A stretch of DNA of 64,000 nucleotides from Selenomonas sp. AB3002 (lineage in GTDB: Bacteria > Bacillota > Negativicutes > Selenomonadales > Selenomonadaceae): the NCBI RefSeq assembly GCF_000702545.1, contig NZ_JNIO01000002.1:434001-498000 (forward strand), read 5' to 3'. Below the pieces are notes generated by a model that saw only the letters and a list, made by a program, of their open reading frames with translations, was not told where the DNA came from and ran no database searches. Position 1 is the stretch's first letter. Every line of letters begins with the position of its first letter. The translations under genes and the position numbers were made by a program. Positions 1 to 8,946 of this stretch are shown piece by piece.

Positions 1-43
1 ATTTATCCATATCAGCCTGAAAATCCACGATTGTAACATACAT
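1..43 (-). CDS. N-terminal fragment of a small protein, cut by the window edge
   Basis: An ATG at 41-43 follows the ribosome binding site GAGGAGGG (51-57) at good spacing. The first 14 codons read MYVTIVDFQADMDK, and the rest lies outside the window. A good promoter lies just upstream. A start of the type T-x-x-x-F-x-x-x-x-x-K is seen in Phd/YefM-type antitoxins, but 14 residues are far too few to assign a family. That the gene exists is well supported; its function is unknown. Confidence 0.6.
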   Translation of the reverse strand, partial: MYVTIVDFQADMDK

Positions 44-83
44 AGTGCTCCCTCCTCATGCAGTTCCGTCTTTCTTTGTCTAT

Positions 84-112
84 ATTTTATGACTTTAGCT
101 TTTGAAAGACAA
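84..112 (-). promoter_or_regulatory. sigma70-type promoter of the partial gene at the left edge
   Basis: On the minus strand, TTGTCT (107-112) and TAAAAT (84-89) are separated by 17 bp. They lie about 40 bp upstream of the ATG at 43. Confidence 0.55.
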
Positions 113-131
113 TACTTTATCCCCCATATAT

Positions 132-166
132 AAAAACAGCGCAGACCTTTTTCTCCGGCCTGCGCT
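132..166 (-). terminator. Rho-independent terminator after the 69-residue protein gene
   Basis: The arms 138-147 and 157-166 pair over 10 bp with one wobble. On the minus strand they are followed by a TTTTTA run. The position fits the end of the gene at 198-407. Confidence 0.75.
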
Positions 167-197
167 ATTTCTTCTGGCAATGTTCGTCGTTATTCAT

Positions 198-407
198 TTA
201 TGCTACGCTTTCTGCGACCTGCTCGCATGCTCTATCCAGCCACTGTCCCACAGCAGCGCGTTCATCCACACATTTATCATGACCTGCGTCACTTGCATAG
301 GCCACGAAGCTTTGACAGCCCATCAGCTTTGCTGCCTTGGTGAATTGTTTCACCCTTGCAGGAATAAATACATCCTCCATCCACTGGGAATAAATCTGTA
401 TCTTCAT
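198..407 (-). CDS. Small uncharacterised cytoplasmic protein (69 aa)
   Basis: The protein is 69 residues with no membrane segment or signal peptide. I chose the ATG at 407 because AAGGAGG sits 5-6 bases upstream; a longer reading frame back to 530 has no such site and crosses a terminator region. The chain carries a PARVKQFTKAAKLMGC segment and an acidic C-terminus. The spacing of alternating helix-like and strand-like stretches is faintly reminiscent of HPr-type phosphocarrier proteins, but the phosphorylatable His context is absent, so I do not name it. It has its own terminators on both sides and is probably monocistronic. Confidence 0.6.
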   Translation of the reverse strand: MKIQIYSQWMEDVFIPARVKQFTKAAKLMGCQSFVAYASDAGHDKCVDERAAVGQWLDRACEQVAESVA

Positions 408-580
408 GATAAGTCCCTCCTTGAGCCTTGTTCGAATGACGCCAGCGCGTCTAAGTGTCCTCCTCGACACCAGTACGCTGGCCTGCTCCAGTTTCCTTTG
501 CTGAAGCCTCTCACAAGTATTATCGTACAATCAATCCCAAAACTTAAGCATCCCAACCAACATTGCCAGAAAAAATGAAA

Positions 581-629
581 ATAAGTCCAGCAGGGTGGGT
601 TTCTCCCCTCCCTCAATGTCTGGACTTAT
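581..629 (-). terminator. Terminator after the PHP phosphatase gene
   Basis: Perfect 10-bp arms ATAAGTCCAG (581-590) and CTGGACTTAT (620-629) enclose a second G/C-rich pairing. On the minus strand the hairpin is followed by TTTTCATTTTTT. Confidence 0.7.
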
Positions 630-703
630 TATACACTGTTTGGATGGAATTAGTCAAGAATTTAATTAATTTTCATTATTGTTTCATAAATCACTCAGAT
701 TAG

Positions 704-1552
704 TTACACTAGTTCCACTGAAACCCTCTCCCGACGAGAAAAATTCCAGGCTTTTGTAAACCCGAAAGAACGGGCGTACTTCACTGCCTCCTCATGGTAG
801 GCACCGCAGTCCTTGGGCTGGTGGGCATCAGAGGTGATGATCAGGGGCAGGTCGTATTTGGCTGCCACTTCCATGAAATCGGGATAGGGAGAGATTTCCT
901 CAATGGGATAGCGGTAGTAGGTGCCTGTATTCACATCAATCCCCATGCCTGCCTTATGCAGCGCCCTGGCTACCCTCTCCAGATAGGGTGTCACATCGAA
1001 ATCAGGCAGGATCCTGAACAGGCGGATATTGAAGGGGTGTCCCAGCACATCATAGAGACCGGAGTCTGCCAGCTTCTCTGCTTCCTCCGTATACCACTCG
1101 TAGATTTCCCTCAGGTCATGGTTGTCCCACTCTGCCTTGATCTCTGCCGAATCATAAGCCCAGCCCCGCAGGAAGTGGACAGAGCCAATCAGGTAGTCAA
1201 AATCATAGTCCTTCAGTATATCTGCCACCTTGCCCTGGTCCTGGAAGTTGCAGACCTCCATGCCAATCTTCACCTGATGATCCTTCTGCAGCTCGTGCAT
1301 GAAGGCAAAGTATTCGTCTATGGTGTACTTGAACTTATTGCTCTTCAGCCACTGCTGCTGGAAGGAACCCACGAAGGAATCGTCCAGTATCAAATCCTCA
1401 TAGTAAAGCTCCTTGAACTCCGGGAAGGTGTGGGAGTGCTCGGAAATGCCGATTTCCTCCAGGCCCCTCTCTTTCGCCGCCTGAAAGAACCCTTCCACCC
1501 AGGCCTTGTCGTAGGAACCCTTCTCAAAATGCATATGGTAATCTGCCTTCAT
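704..1552 (-). CDS. PHP-domain phosphatase, HisJ (histidinol-phosphatase) family
   Basis: The 282-residue protein has the full set of PHP metal-binding motifs: HMHF at residues 6-9, SEHSHT near 38, GMEVCN near 97, GSVHFLRG near 123, LGHPFNIR near 170 and SDAHQP near 241. In this family they hold a trinuclear metal site that hydrolyses phosphate esters. HisJ members dephosphorylate L-histidinol phosphate, the penultimate step of histidine synthesis. The length is normal. The ATG follows AAAGGAG. No other his gene is nearby, so the natural substrate is inferred from family only; other PHP hydrolases look similar. It may be a single-gene unit because terminators lie on both sides. Confidence 0.85.
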   Translation of the reverse strand: MKADYHMHFEKGSYDKAWVEGFFQAAKERGLEEIGISEHSHTFPEFKELYYEDLILDDSFVGSFQQQWLKSNKFKYTIDEYFAFMHELQKDHQVKIGMEVCNFQDQGKVADILKDYDFDYLIGSVHFLRGWAYDSAEIKAEWDNHDLREIYEWYTEEAEKLADSGLYDVLGHPFNIRLFRILPDFDVTPYLERVARALHKAGMGIDVNTGTYYRYPIEEISPYPDFMEVAAKYDLPLIITSDAHQPKDCGAYHEEAVKYARSFGFTKAWNFSRRERVSVELV

Positions 1553-1578
1553 GCCTTTCTCCTTTCCTATACAAGAAA

Positions 1579-1609
1579 GGCCCGCAGTCCCACAAAAGGA
1601 CCGCAGACC
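1579..1609 (-). terminator. Terminator after the HAD phosphatase gene
   Basis: Two 12-base arms (1579-1590 and 1598-1609) pair fully if G-U wobbles are allowed. On the minus strand TTTCTTG follows. The hairpin begins only 7 bases past the stop codon of the HAD gene. Confidence 0.65.
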
Positions 1610-1615
1610 TTGATA

Positions 1616-2434
1616 TCAATTTTTCTTCTCGCCGCAGAGACCGCTCTTCAGAAGCTCGCGGATCTGCACCATGACGCCGTGCTCGGCGTTGCTCTTGGCC
1701 TCAAAGCGGGCCAGTTCCTTCACCTTGGGGTGGGCATTGGCCATAGCATAGCTGTAGTACACGGAGCTCATCATCTCCGCGTCATTCATGTAGTCGCCAA
1801 AGGCGGCGCACTCCTTGGGGGTGATCTTGAGCTTCTTCTGCACCTGCTGGATGGCGATGCCCTTATTGATGCCGAAGCCGATGATGTCCACCCAGTAGGC
1901 GCTGGCCAGCACCACCTGCAGGCGGCCATTGTACTTCTTCAGATAGGGATAGAGGGTCTTGTCCGCATTTGCCGTGGGGTCGAAGAAGGACACCTTGATG
2001 ATATCGTCATCCAGGTCATCAAAACCGTCCACTGCCAGGGCATGGGTGAAGTACTTGTGCATCTCTGCCTGGAATTCCTCCGTGTACTGCTCATGCAGGG
2101 CATAGGCGCTTTTCTTGCCGCAGACCACCCCATAGCCGGGAGTGTTAGCCAGGCCATCCTTGATGACCTTCAAGGCCAGCTTACGGGGCATGGGGCTGGA
2201 GAAAAGCTCCTTGCCCCCCTGCTTCACCAGAGTGCCGTTTTCCGCCACAAAGAGAAAATCATCTTTGTAGTCCGAGAAACTGTCCAGCAGGGAGTAATAC
2301 TGACGCCCGGAGGCAGGGGCAAAGAGCACCCCGTAAGACTTCATTTCCTCTATGACCTGGGGAAATTCCTCCGGCAGGTTGCCCTGCTCGTCCAAAAGCG
2401 TCCCGTCCATATCCGAAAAGATGATTTTTATCAT
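1616..2434 (-). CDS. HAD-superfamily (Cof-like, IIB) sugar or nucleotide phosphatase
   Basis: The protein is 272 residues. It carries HAD motif I FSDMDGTLLD (residues 6-15), motif II SGRQ (near 42), the conserved Lys region after a long cap, and motif IV GDYMNDAEM (near 216). The cap insertion lies between motifs II and III, as in class IIB Cof proteins such as YbiV, which dephosphorylate sugar phosphates and flavin or pyridoxal precursors. The catalytic nucleophile is the first Asp of DMDGT. The start follows TAGGAG. It lies 21 bases downstream of the SGNH hydrolase gene on the same strand, so the two may be cotranscribed. Its substrate cannot be told from sequence. Confidence 0.88.
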   Translation of the reverse strand: MIKIIFSDMDGTLLDEQGNLPEEFPQVIEEMKSYGVLFAPASGRQYYSLLDSFSDYKDDFLFVAENGTLVKQGGKELFSSPMPRKLALKVIKDGLANTPGYGVVCGKKSAYALHEQYTEEFQAEMHKYFTHALAVDGFDDLDDDIIKVSFFDPTANADKTLYPYLKKYNGRLQVVLASAYWVDIIGFGINKGIAIQQVQKKLKITPKECAAFGDYMNDAEMMSSVYYSYAMANAHPKVKELARFEAKSNAEHGVMVQIRELLKSGLCGEKKN

Positions 2435-2455
2435 TGTGCCACTCCTAACCTCATG

Positions 2456-3739
2456 TCAATAGGATTTCTTGGTAAGACCCTGAGTAAGCCAGCCAAAGTG
2501 CTGCTGCAGGTATGCCCCCACCCTTTCGCCAATGTACTTCTTGCCGAAGTAATCCGGGTGCAGGCCGTCGCTGGTATAATCCCCCCGCAAATTGCCCGCA
2601 CCATCCGTAAGAGCGCTGGATACGTCCACGCTGTAGGGCTGCTGGAGGATCCAGTCATTCACATAGCGCTGATGTGCCTGCCAGTCCGGGGGCGGCACTT
2701 CGATGCCCGCTATGCGGTGCACCATGTAATCTGCATTGATGGGCGTAGCCGTCAGGAACACGGGGATAATGCCATAGGCATGGCACTTCTCGCTGATGGC
2801 AGAGAGGTTCTGCACAGTCTCCCAGCCCAAGGTTCCTGCCCGGAAATCATTTACGCCCCCCATGATTACCAGAAGCCTGGGCTTCCAGGGCAGGACATCG
2901 TCCTCAAAACGCTCCAGCATGGCCGCCGTGGTGTTGCCGCTGACCCCCAGGTTCTTCACAGGCACCTGGCAATAGGTTTCCCAGTCATACATCAGATACC
3001 CGGGAGGCACAGACACGGCCCCGCCACCATGGGTGATGCTGTCCCCCAGAGCCGCTATAGGCGTCGGCTCACCGCTGATGGAAAAACGGCTGGGTTCTGA
3101 CCAGCTGCTCCTGGCCCCGGAAGGATACACGGAGCGCACCCGCCAATAGTACTCCCCCGGATGGGTGTAGCCATAGTATTCATATACGTCATATTCCCCG
3201 GCTTCGAGGCTGCGGATCTTCACATCGCCTCCCGGACTCTGACGGTAAACCTCTACCTCATGCTCCTTGACCCCGGCCTGAGGTATCCAGGAATAAACGG
3301 GGTACATGGGCATGTAGTCCATCTTTTCAAATTCCGTCGTAGGCTTTGGGGCAGGAGGATTTATCTCCGCCCCCTCCACAGGCTGAGGCTCGGTGAAGCT
3401 GCCCATATAGTTGCCATGGAAGTCCATGGCGCAGACCTTCCAGTAGCAGTCCTTGATTTTATTTCTGAAACGGCTCACTTCCACATCCACGCCATTGGTG
3501 TATATCTCCCGCTGGCGCAGCAGCACATTGGCCTTGATGTTCTCCGGGCCCTTCAGCAGCACGAACTCATACTGCACAGCCCCGGGCACGGCCTCCCACT
3601 GAAAGCGCATCTCGCTTATCTGGCTGGCTTCGACACCGGCAGTATTTTCTGCCGCCGCGGGATCCGGGTTCATCACCCCTGCCAGGAGGCACATCAAGCC
3701 CGCCAAAATCTTTTTATGACAAGAACCAAAATTTCGCAT
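2456..3739 (-). CDS. Secreted SGNH/GDSL-family esterase with N-terminal fibronectin-like modules
   Basis: The 427-residue protein starts with a signal peptide: a charged N-terminus, a hydrophobic stretch LAGLMCLLAGVM and an AAA-EN cleavage site near residue 30. Residues about 40-225 show two beta-rich W/Y repeats of the kind found in fibronectin type III modules (EAVPGAVQYEFVL, then PQAGVKEHEVEVYRQ). The C-terminal half is an SGNH hydrolase with GDSITHG (Ser nucleophile), a GVSGN block, GGVND and a DGLHPD block containing the Asp and His of the triad. Such enzymes deacylate lipids, polysaccharides or peptidoglycan outside the cytoplasm. The start follows GGGAGAG at 7 bases. Confidence 0.87.
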   Translation of the reverse strand: MRNFGSCHKKILAGLMCLLAGVMNPDPAAAENTAGVEASQISEMRFQWEAVPGAVQYEFVLLKGPENIKANVLLRQREIYTNGVDVEVSRFRNKIKDCYWKVCAMDFHGNYMGSFTEPQPVEGAEINPPAPKPTTEFEKMDYMPMYPVYSWIPQAGVKEHEVEVYRQSPGGDVKIRSLEAGEYDVYEYYGYTHPGEYYWRVRSVYPSGARSSWSEPSRFSISGEPTPIAALGDSITHGGGAVSVPPGYLMYDWETYCQVPVKNLGVSGNTTAAMLERFEDDVLPWKPRLLVIMGGVNDFRAGTLGWETVQNLSAISEKCHAYGIIPVFLTATPINADYMVHRIAGIEVPPPDWQAHQRYVNDWILQQPYSVDVSSALTDGAGNLRGDYTSDGLHPDYFGKKYIGERVGAYLQQHFGWLTQGLTKKSY

Positions 3740-3762
3740 CTTACAACTCTCCCATAAATGAG

Positions 3763-3788
3763 GCAGGCGGCCCTTTACTGCCGCCCGC
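3763..3788. terminator. GC-rich hairpin between fhs and the SGNH hydrolase gene
   Basis: The 9-bp arms GCAGGCGGC and GCCGCCCGC pair with one wobble. No proper T-run follows on either strand, so it is a weak terminator candidate. Confidence 0.35.
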
Positions 3789-3863
3789 TATATTCTTCGG
3801 GACGCATCCCAAAGGATTTTCCTCATTCTATTTTAAGAGCCACGGCCTGCTTTTGTCAAACCT

Positions 3864-5531
3864 TTAGAATAGTCCCGTAATGCGCCCTTCGGCATCAATA
3901 TCCATTTTCTCTGCCGCAGGATGAGCAGGCAGCCCCGGCATGGTGAGGATGCTGCCGGTAAGGGCCACGATAAAGCCTGCTCCGGCAGAAACTCTGAGTT
4001 CCCTTACGGTGATGGCAAAGCCCTCAGGACGCCCCAATTTAGCCGGGTCATCGGAAAGGGAATACTGGGTCTTGGCCACGCAGACAGGCATCTTGTCAAA
4101 GCCCAGGGCCTCGATTTCCTCCAGCTGCTTCTTGGCAGACGGCGCGAAAACCACCTTGTCTGCCCCGTAAATCTTCCTGGCAATGGCGGTGAGCTTTTCA
4201 GGAATGGACTGCTCCACCTCATAGGTAAGGTGGAAGTCAGCAGGCTGCTCCATGGCAGCAAGAACCTTCTCTGCCAGCGCCTGGCCGCCCTCGCCGCCCT
4301 TGGCCCAGACTTCGGAAATGGCCACCTGGGCACCGTGCTTGTTGCACTCAGCCTCCACGAACTTCAGTTCCTCTGCCGTATCCGTGGGGAATGCGTTCAC
4401 AGCCACCACGGCGGGCAGGCCGAAGCCCTTGATGCTCTCGATGTGCTTGGAAAGGTTGGCCAGGCCCTTCTCCAGAGCCTCCATATCCACCTTGCCCAGC
4501 TGGTCCTTGGCCAGGCCGCCGTGCATCTTCAGGGCCCTGACGGTTGCCACGATGACCACCGCATCGGGATGCACGCCCATGAAGCGGCACTTGATATCCA
4601 GGAACTTCTCAGCCCCCAGGTCAGCGCCGAAGCCTGCCTCCGTCACCACGATATCGGAAAGCTTCAGGGCGTGCTTGGTGGCCATGACACTGTTGCAGCC
4701 GTGGGCAATATTGGCGAAGGGACCGCCGTGGATAAAGGCAGGGGTACCCTCCAGGGTCTGCACCAGATTGGGCTTGATGGCATCCTTGAACAACAGGGTG
4801 AGGGCCCCGGTGACACCCAGCTCATCAGCCCTGACTGCCCTGCCGCTGCGGGTGTAGGCCACCACGATCTCTCCCAGGCGCTTCTTCATGTCCTGCAGGT
4901 CGGAAGCCAGGCAGAGAATGGCCATCATCTCGGAAGCCACGGTGATGTCGAAGCCCGTCTCCCGGGGCACCCCGTGAGGCTTGCCCCCCATGCCTACCAC
5001 CACATGGCGGAGAGCCCGGTCATTGAGGTCCAGCACCCGCTTCCAGACAATGCGGCGCACGTCAAGGTCCAGGGCATTGCCCTGCTGGAGATGGTTGTCT
5101 ATCACTGCTGCCAGCAGGTTGTGAGCGGTGGTGATGGCATGGAAATCACCGGTGAAGTGCAGGTTGATATCCTCCATGGGCACTACCTGGGCATAGCCGC
5201 CCCCGGCAGCGCCGCCCTTGAGGCCGAAGCATGGACCCAGGGAAGGCTCACGCAGAGCCACGCTCACTTTCCTGCCCATGCGGTGCAGGGCATCGGCCAG
5301 GCCCACGCTGGTGGTGGTCTTGCCCTCTCCGGCAGGAGTGGGGTTGATGGCCGTCACCAGCACCAGCTTGCCGTTCTTCCTGTCCTTCACGTTGTTCCAG
5401 ACCTCGGCAGTGAGCTTGGCCTTGTACTTGCCGTAAAGTTCCAGGTCATCTTCAGTAAGGCCCAGGCTGGCGGCAATTTCCTTGATAGGCTGCATTTTGG
5501 CTTCCTGTGCAATCTCCACATCGCTTTTCAT
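3864..5531 (-). CDS. fhs: Formate-tetrahydrofolate ligase
   Basis: The enzyme makes 10-formyl-tetrahydrofolate from formate, tetrahydrofolate and ATP. It supplies one-carbon units for purine and fMet synthesis, or in acetogens the methyl branch of the Wood-Ljungdahl pathway. The P-loop-like [10 protein letters not shown] is near residue 48, followed by [19 protein letters not shown] and the folate-binding region, all standard for Fhs. I placed the start at the ATG at 5531, not further upstream, because AGGAGG sits 7 bases before it and the resulting 555 residues match the family length. It is 25 bases downstream of folD, so the two form an operon for consecutive reactions. Confidence 0.96.
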   Translation of the reverse strand: MKSDVEIAQEAKMQPIKEIAASLGLTEDDLELYGKYKAKLTAEVWNNVKDRKNGKLVLVTAINPTPAGEGKTTTSVGLADALHRMGRKVSVALREPSLGPCFGLKGGAAGGGYAQVVPMEDINLHFTGDFHAITTAHNLLAAVIDNHLQQGNALDLDVRRIVWKRVLDLNDRALRHVVVGMGGKPHGVPRETGFDITVASEMMAILCLASDLQDMKKRLGEIVVAYTRSGRAVRADELGVTGALTLLFKDAIKPNLVQTLEGTPAFIHGGPFANIAHGCNSVMATKHALKLSDIVVTEAGFGADLGAEKFLDIKCRFMGVHPDAVVIVATVRALKMHGGLAKDQLGKVDMEALEKGLANLSKHIESIKGFGLPAVVAVNAFPTDTAEELKFVEAECNKHGAQVAISEVWAKGGEGGQALAEKVLAAMEQPADFHLTYEVEQSIPEKLTAIARKIYGADKVVFAPSAKKQLEEIEALGFDKMPVCVAKTQYSLSDDPAKLGRPEGFAITVRELRVSAGAGFIVALTGSILTMPGLPAHPAAEKMDIDAEGRITGLF

Positions 5532-5556
5532 GGCTTTTCCTCCTACATCCAAACTA

Positions 5557-6435
5557 TCAGGCAAGCTGCATTTCTGCAGCCTGCACCACATTCTCCATCA
5601 GCATAGCCACCGTCAGGAGGCCCACGCCGCCGGGTACGGGGGTTATGGCTCCTGCCACTTCCTTTACGGCCTCGAAGTCCACATCACCCACAAGTTTCTC
5701 CTTGGCTCCCGGCTCGGCAGGAGGCAGGCGGTTGATGCCCACATCAATGACCGTAGCCCCTTCCTTCACCATATCGGCGGTGATGAACTTGGGACGTCCT
5801 ACGGCTGCCACCAGGATATCCGCCTCCCGGGTCACTGCAGGCAGATTCTCCGTACGGGAATGGCAGATGGTGACGGTGGCGTTCCTGGCCAGCAGCAGGT
5901 GCAGCATGGGCTTGCCCACGATATTGCTGCGGCCCACCACTACGGCTTTCTTCCCTTCAATTTCAATGCCCGCCAGTTCCAGCATCTTCAGGCAGCCATG
6001 AGGGGTGCAGGGCAGGAGAGCCTCCTCCCCCTTCACCATGCGTCCTACATTGACAGGGTGGAAGCCGTCCACGTCCTTCACAGGGTCAATGCTGTCCAAG
6101 ATTTCCTCCTCAGCGGAGCGCAGGGCCTTGGGCAGGGGCAGCTGCACCAGGATGCCGTGGATTTTCGCGTCCTTGTTCAGGCTGTCAATCCTGGCTAAGA
6201 TTTCTTCCTTGGAGCTGTCCTCGGCCATTTCAATGACCTCGGAATAGATGCCCAGTTCCTCACAAGCCTTGTGCTTGTTCCGCACATAGACCTCGGAAGC
6301 CGGGTCATGGCCCACGATGATGACCGCCAGCCCCGGGCGCACACCGTATTTTTCCTCCAGCCTGTCTGCCCTTTCTTTGGCATCTTCTTTGAACTGCCCG
6401 GCAAAAACCTTTCCTTCCAATAACCTTGCTGACAA
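5557..6435 (-). CDS. folD: Bifunctional methylene-tetrahydrofolate dehydrogenase / methenyl-tetrahydrofolate cyclohydrolase
   Basis: FolD interconverts methylene-, methenyl- and 10-formyl-tetrahydrofolate with NADP. Visible landmarks are the YVRNKHKAC segment with the catalytic Lys (near residue 54), [23 protein letters not shown], the dinucleotide-binding [11 protein letters not shown] and the C-terminal ITPVPGGVG. The length of 292 residues is normal. The start codon is TTG (6433-6435), five bases after GGAGGGG; no ATG in frame gives a full domain. It is the first gene of the folD-fhs unit. The long leader upstream contains a terminator for ubiA and a palindromic element, but I see no tetrahydrofolate riboswitch core. 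Confidence 0.95.
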   Translation of the reverse strand: MSARLLEGKVFAGQFKEDAKERADRLEEKYGVRPGLAVIIVGHDPASEVYVRNKHKACEELGIYSEVIEMAEDSSKEEILARIDSLNKDAKIHGILVQLPLPKALRSAEEEILDSIDPVKDVDGFHPVNVGRMVKGEEALLPCTPHGCLKMLELAGIEIEGKKAVVVGRSNIVGKPMLHLLLARNATVTICHSRTENLPAVTREADILVAAVGRPKFITADMVKEGATVIDVGINRLPPAEPGAKEKLVGDVDFEAVKEVAGAITPVPGGVGLLTVAMLMENVVQAAEMQLA

Positions 6436-6512
6436 ATGAACCCCTCCATACGATAATAATCTGTCTTCAATGAGATGAAGCCAAACCTGTCTAGCTTATA
6501 CAGCTCAAAACG

Positions 6513-6567
6513 CCCCACCTCATCCGTCAGTCCTGCGGACTGCCACCTTCCCCATAGGGGAAGGCCT
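6513..6567. repeat. Palindromic intergenic (REP-like) element
   Basis: Two hairpins lie side by side: CAGTCC/GGACTG (6528-6542) and CCTTCCCC/GGGGAAGG (6546-6564). They are linked by the sequence CACCTCATCCGTC. From memory, very similar ACCTCATCCG...CCACCTTCCCC elements are scattered between genes in many Clostridia and relatives. Only one copy is present here. Confidence 0.5.
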
Positions 6568-6575
6568 TATATCAG

Positions 6576-6602
6576 AAAAACGCCGGCAGAAACTGCCGAC
6601 GT
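6576..6602 (-). terminator. Terminator after ubiA-family gene
   Basis: Arms ACGCCGGCAG (6580-6589) and CTGCCGACGT (6593-6602) form a tight hairpin. On the minus strand TTTTT follows. It lies immediately after the stop codon of the prenyltransferase gene. Confidence 0.8.
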
Positions 6603-6607
6603 TCAAC

Positions 6608-7456
6608 TCAAAGATAATAGCTCACCCAGGCGCAGAGGCAGATTGCCACAGAGACAACGCCATTGCGCAGGAAATAAGCCTGGGTCACCCGGGAAAAATC
6701 CGTAGGTGACACAATGCTGTGCTGATAGTACAAAGTACCTGCGGCAATGCCCACCCCCACAAAGTAAAGGGAATGAAGGGAAAGCATGATGCCCACGGCA
6801 AAGAAACAAGCAACACAAATCACGTGGAGCACCTTGGAAATCCTGAAGGCCCCCACACCGCCATAGGAAACTGCCAGGGAATGGAGCCCCTGGCTCTTGT
6901 CGAATTCCTCATCCTGTGCCCCGTACATGGCATCAAAGGCCCCAATCCACAGAGCCACTGCCGTGCACAGCACGATCATGGGCGCATCAATAGTGCCCCG
7001 GACAGCCACCCAGCCCCCCGCGGGAGCCATGGCAATGGCCAGCCCCAGGAAAAGATGCACCCAGCCCGTAATCCGCTTCATGTAAGGATAAACCAGGCAG
7101 GGTAGCGCAGCCACAGGCAGCAGATAGAGACAGATAGGCTGGAGCTGGGCCACGGAAAGCACCATAAGAGCCAGGCAGATGATGATGAACACCTTTGCCT
7201 CGCGCTTGGTTATCTCCCCCCGCACCATGGCACGATAGGCCATGCGGGGCTGCTGGCTGTCATATTTGAGGTCTGCCAGATTGTCCATAGCCAGAGCCGC
7301 CGCCCTGCCCGTGGTGATGGCCAAAGCCACCCACAGGAGCACCATAGGCTCAGGGTGGCCATCTGCAGCCAGCACCGCCGCCATCAAGCCAAAGGGCAGG
7401 TCAAAGAGGGTGTGGTGCAGAGCCACATTGTTGATATGGGCCTTTATGCTGATCAA
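6608..7456 (-). CDS. UbiA-family aromatic prenyltransferase
   Basis: This is an integral membrane protein with about eight hydrophobic segments. It attaches a polyprenyl chain to an aromatic acid in quinone synthesis. The first Asp-rich motif is DNLADLKYD (near residue 60) and the second is DAMYGAQDEEFD (near 175), the metal-diphosphate sites of the family. I favour a TTG start at 7456: AAGGAG stands about 11 bases before it, it overlaps the TGA of the upstream ubiD gene as TTGA, and ISIKAHINNVALHHTLF then aligns with the usual UbiA N-terminus. An ATG at 7477 is the alternative. Pairing with ubiD points to menaquinone synthesis (MqnP/UbiA-like), which is an inference. Confidence 0.85.
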   Translation of the reverse strand: MISIKAHINNVALHHTLFDLPFGLMAAVLAADGHPEPMVLLWVALAITTGRAAALAMDNLADLKYDSQQPRMAYRAMVRGEITKREAKVFIIICLALMVLSVAQLQPICLYLLPVAALPCLVYPYMKRITGWVHLFLGLAIAMAPAGGWVAVRGTIDAPMIVLCTAVALWIGAFDAMYGAQDEEFDKSQGLHSLAVSYGGVGAFRISKVLHVICVACFFAVGIMLSLHSLYFVGVGIAAGTLYYQHSIVSPTDFSRVTQAYFLRNGVVSVAICLCAWVSYYL

Positions 7457-8913
7457 TCCAGTCCTAGCTCCTTCCATTTGGCATCTACTCGCGCCTTCAC
7501 GGCCTCGGGTGTGGCCACTTCTTCGGGCCACTGGCGGGCATGGCCTTCCTCAGGCCAGGTCTTGGTGGCATCAATGCCCAGCTTGGCCCCCCACTTGGCC
7601 ATGGGTGAGGAATGATCCAATACATCCAAGGGACCATGCACGATTTCCAGATCGTGGTCGGCATCGATGTTGTTGAACACCCGCCAGGCCACTTGGGCAT
7701 AGTCCTGCACATCCACATGGTCGTCCACCACGATGATCATCTTCACGTTCATCATCTGGCCCATGCCCCAGAGGGCGTGCATGACCTTCCGGGCGTGCAT
7801 GGGGAACTGCTTCTTGATGGAAACAATGCAGCAATCGTGGAAAACGCCCTCAATGGGCATATTGATATCCTTCACCTCAGGCAGCATCTGCTGCAGGAGA
7901 GGCAGGAAGATACGCTCCGTAGCCTTGGCCAGATACGCATCCTCCATGGGAGGACGTCCCACCACCGTGGCAAAGTAAATGGGATTTTCCCTGTGGGTGA
8001 TAGCGGTGATATGGAACACGGGGTACTCGTCTGCCAGAGAGTAATAGCCCGTATGGTCGCCAAAAGGTCCCTCAATGCGGCTCTCATGGGGCAGCACATA
8101 GCCCTCCAGAATGATTTCCGCCGTAGCTGGCACCTCGATGTCCACGGTCTTGCACTTCACCATTTCCACAGACTTGTGCCGCAGGAATCCGGCAAAGACC
8201 ATTTCGTCAATATCCCTGGGCAGGGGAGCCGTAGCTGCATAAGTCAGCACAGGATCCGTGCCGATGGCCACGGCGCACTCTATTTTCTCGCCGCCAGCGG
8301 CCTCCATATCCCGATAGTTCTCCGCCCCGTTCTTGTGGATATGCCAGTGCATGCCCGTGGTACGGCTGTCGTACTTCTGCAGGCGGTACATGCCCACATT
8401 GCGCTTGCCGGTCTTAGGATTCTTGGTAAAGACAAGAGGCAGGGTCACGAAGGGACCGCCGTCCTCCGGCCAGCACTTGAGAATGGGGATTTCATCCAGA
8501 TTGGGATTTTCCGTCTCCACCACTTCCTGACAGGGGGCGGACTTCACATACTTGGGGAAATTCACCGCATTCTTGATCATGGGGATCATGGTGATGACAC
8601 TCATCTTGTTCTGCAGGGACACATAGGGCAGCTTCAGCATTTCCCGCAGTTCCTCTGCGATATCATCCAGCTTCTCCACGCCCATGGCCAGGGACATGCG
8701 CTCATAGCTGCCAAAGGCATTGATGAGCACGGGCATGGAGGAGCCCTTCACCTTCTCAAAGAGAATGGCCACGTTCTTGTCCTCCGGCCCCTTGGAAATG
8801 CGGTCTACAATCTCTGTGATTTCCAGCTCCGGGTCAACTTCCGTCTTGACGCGCTTCAAGAGGCCCCGGCTTTCCAGCACCTCCATGAACTCGCGCAAAT
8901 CCTTATATGCCAA
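7453..8913 (-). CDS. UbiD-family aromatic acid decarboxylase
   Basis: The 486-residue protein is a normal-length UbiD enzyme, which decarboxylates polyprenylated or free aromatic acids using prenylated FMN. Conserved blocks include the IEGPFGDHTGYYS segment (near residue 240), GRPPMEDAYL and the E-R-I-F-L-P-L helix, and the late DHVDVQD region. Translation starts at a TTG (8911-8913) seven bases after GGAGG; no ATG fits the full N-terminus. It overlaps the ubiA-family gene by four bases, so coupled translation is likely. The two steps, prenylation and decarboxylation, are consecutive in quinone synthesis. No ubiX flavin prenyltransferase is seen in the window. Confidence 0.9.
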   Translation of the reverse strand: MAYKDLREFMEVLESRGLLKRVKTEVDPELEITEIVDRISKGPEDKNVAILFEKVKGSSMPVLINAFGSYERMSLAMGVEKLDDIAEELREMLKLPYVSLQNKMSVITMIPMIKNAVNFPKYVKSAPCQEVVETENPNLDEIPILKCWPEDGGPFVTLPLVFTKNPKTGKRNVGMYRLQKYDSRTTGMHWHIHKNGAENYRDMEAAGGEKIECAVAIGTDPVLTYAATAPLPRDIDEMVFAGFLRHKSVEMVKCKTVDIEVPATAEIILEGYVLPHESRIEGPFGDHTGYYSLADEYPVFHITAITHRENPIYFATVVGRPPMEDAYLAKATERIFLPLLQQMLPEVKDINMPIEGVFHDCCIVSIKKQFPMHARKVMHALWGMGQMMNVKMIIVVDDHVDVQDYAQVAWRVFNNIDADHDLEIVHGPLDVLDHSSPMAKWGAKLGIDATKTWPEEGHARQWPEEVATPEAVKARVDAKWKELGLD

Positions 8914-8946
8914 TGAGATTCCTCCTTAAAAAAGCCCGTTTGTTCC

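Noticed and set aside
102-578. A 158-codon open frame on the plus strand
   Set aside because: It crosses a clear minus-strand terminator and a minus-strand gene with a good ribosome binding site, and its codon use is poor.
794-3100. A 768-codon open frame on the plus strand
   Set aside because: It runs opposite to three genes with intact PHP, HAD and SGNH motifs, and its translation shows no domain; GC-rich codon bias on the other strand explains it.
3921-5606. A 561-codon open frame on the plus strand
   Set aside because: It is the exact antisense of fhs, with a His/Gln-rich translation typical of shadow frames.
6436-6607. Possible tetrahydrofolate riboswitch before folD-fhs
   Set aside because: The leader contains a ubiA terminator and a REP-like element; I could not find the conserved riboswitch core.
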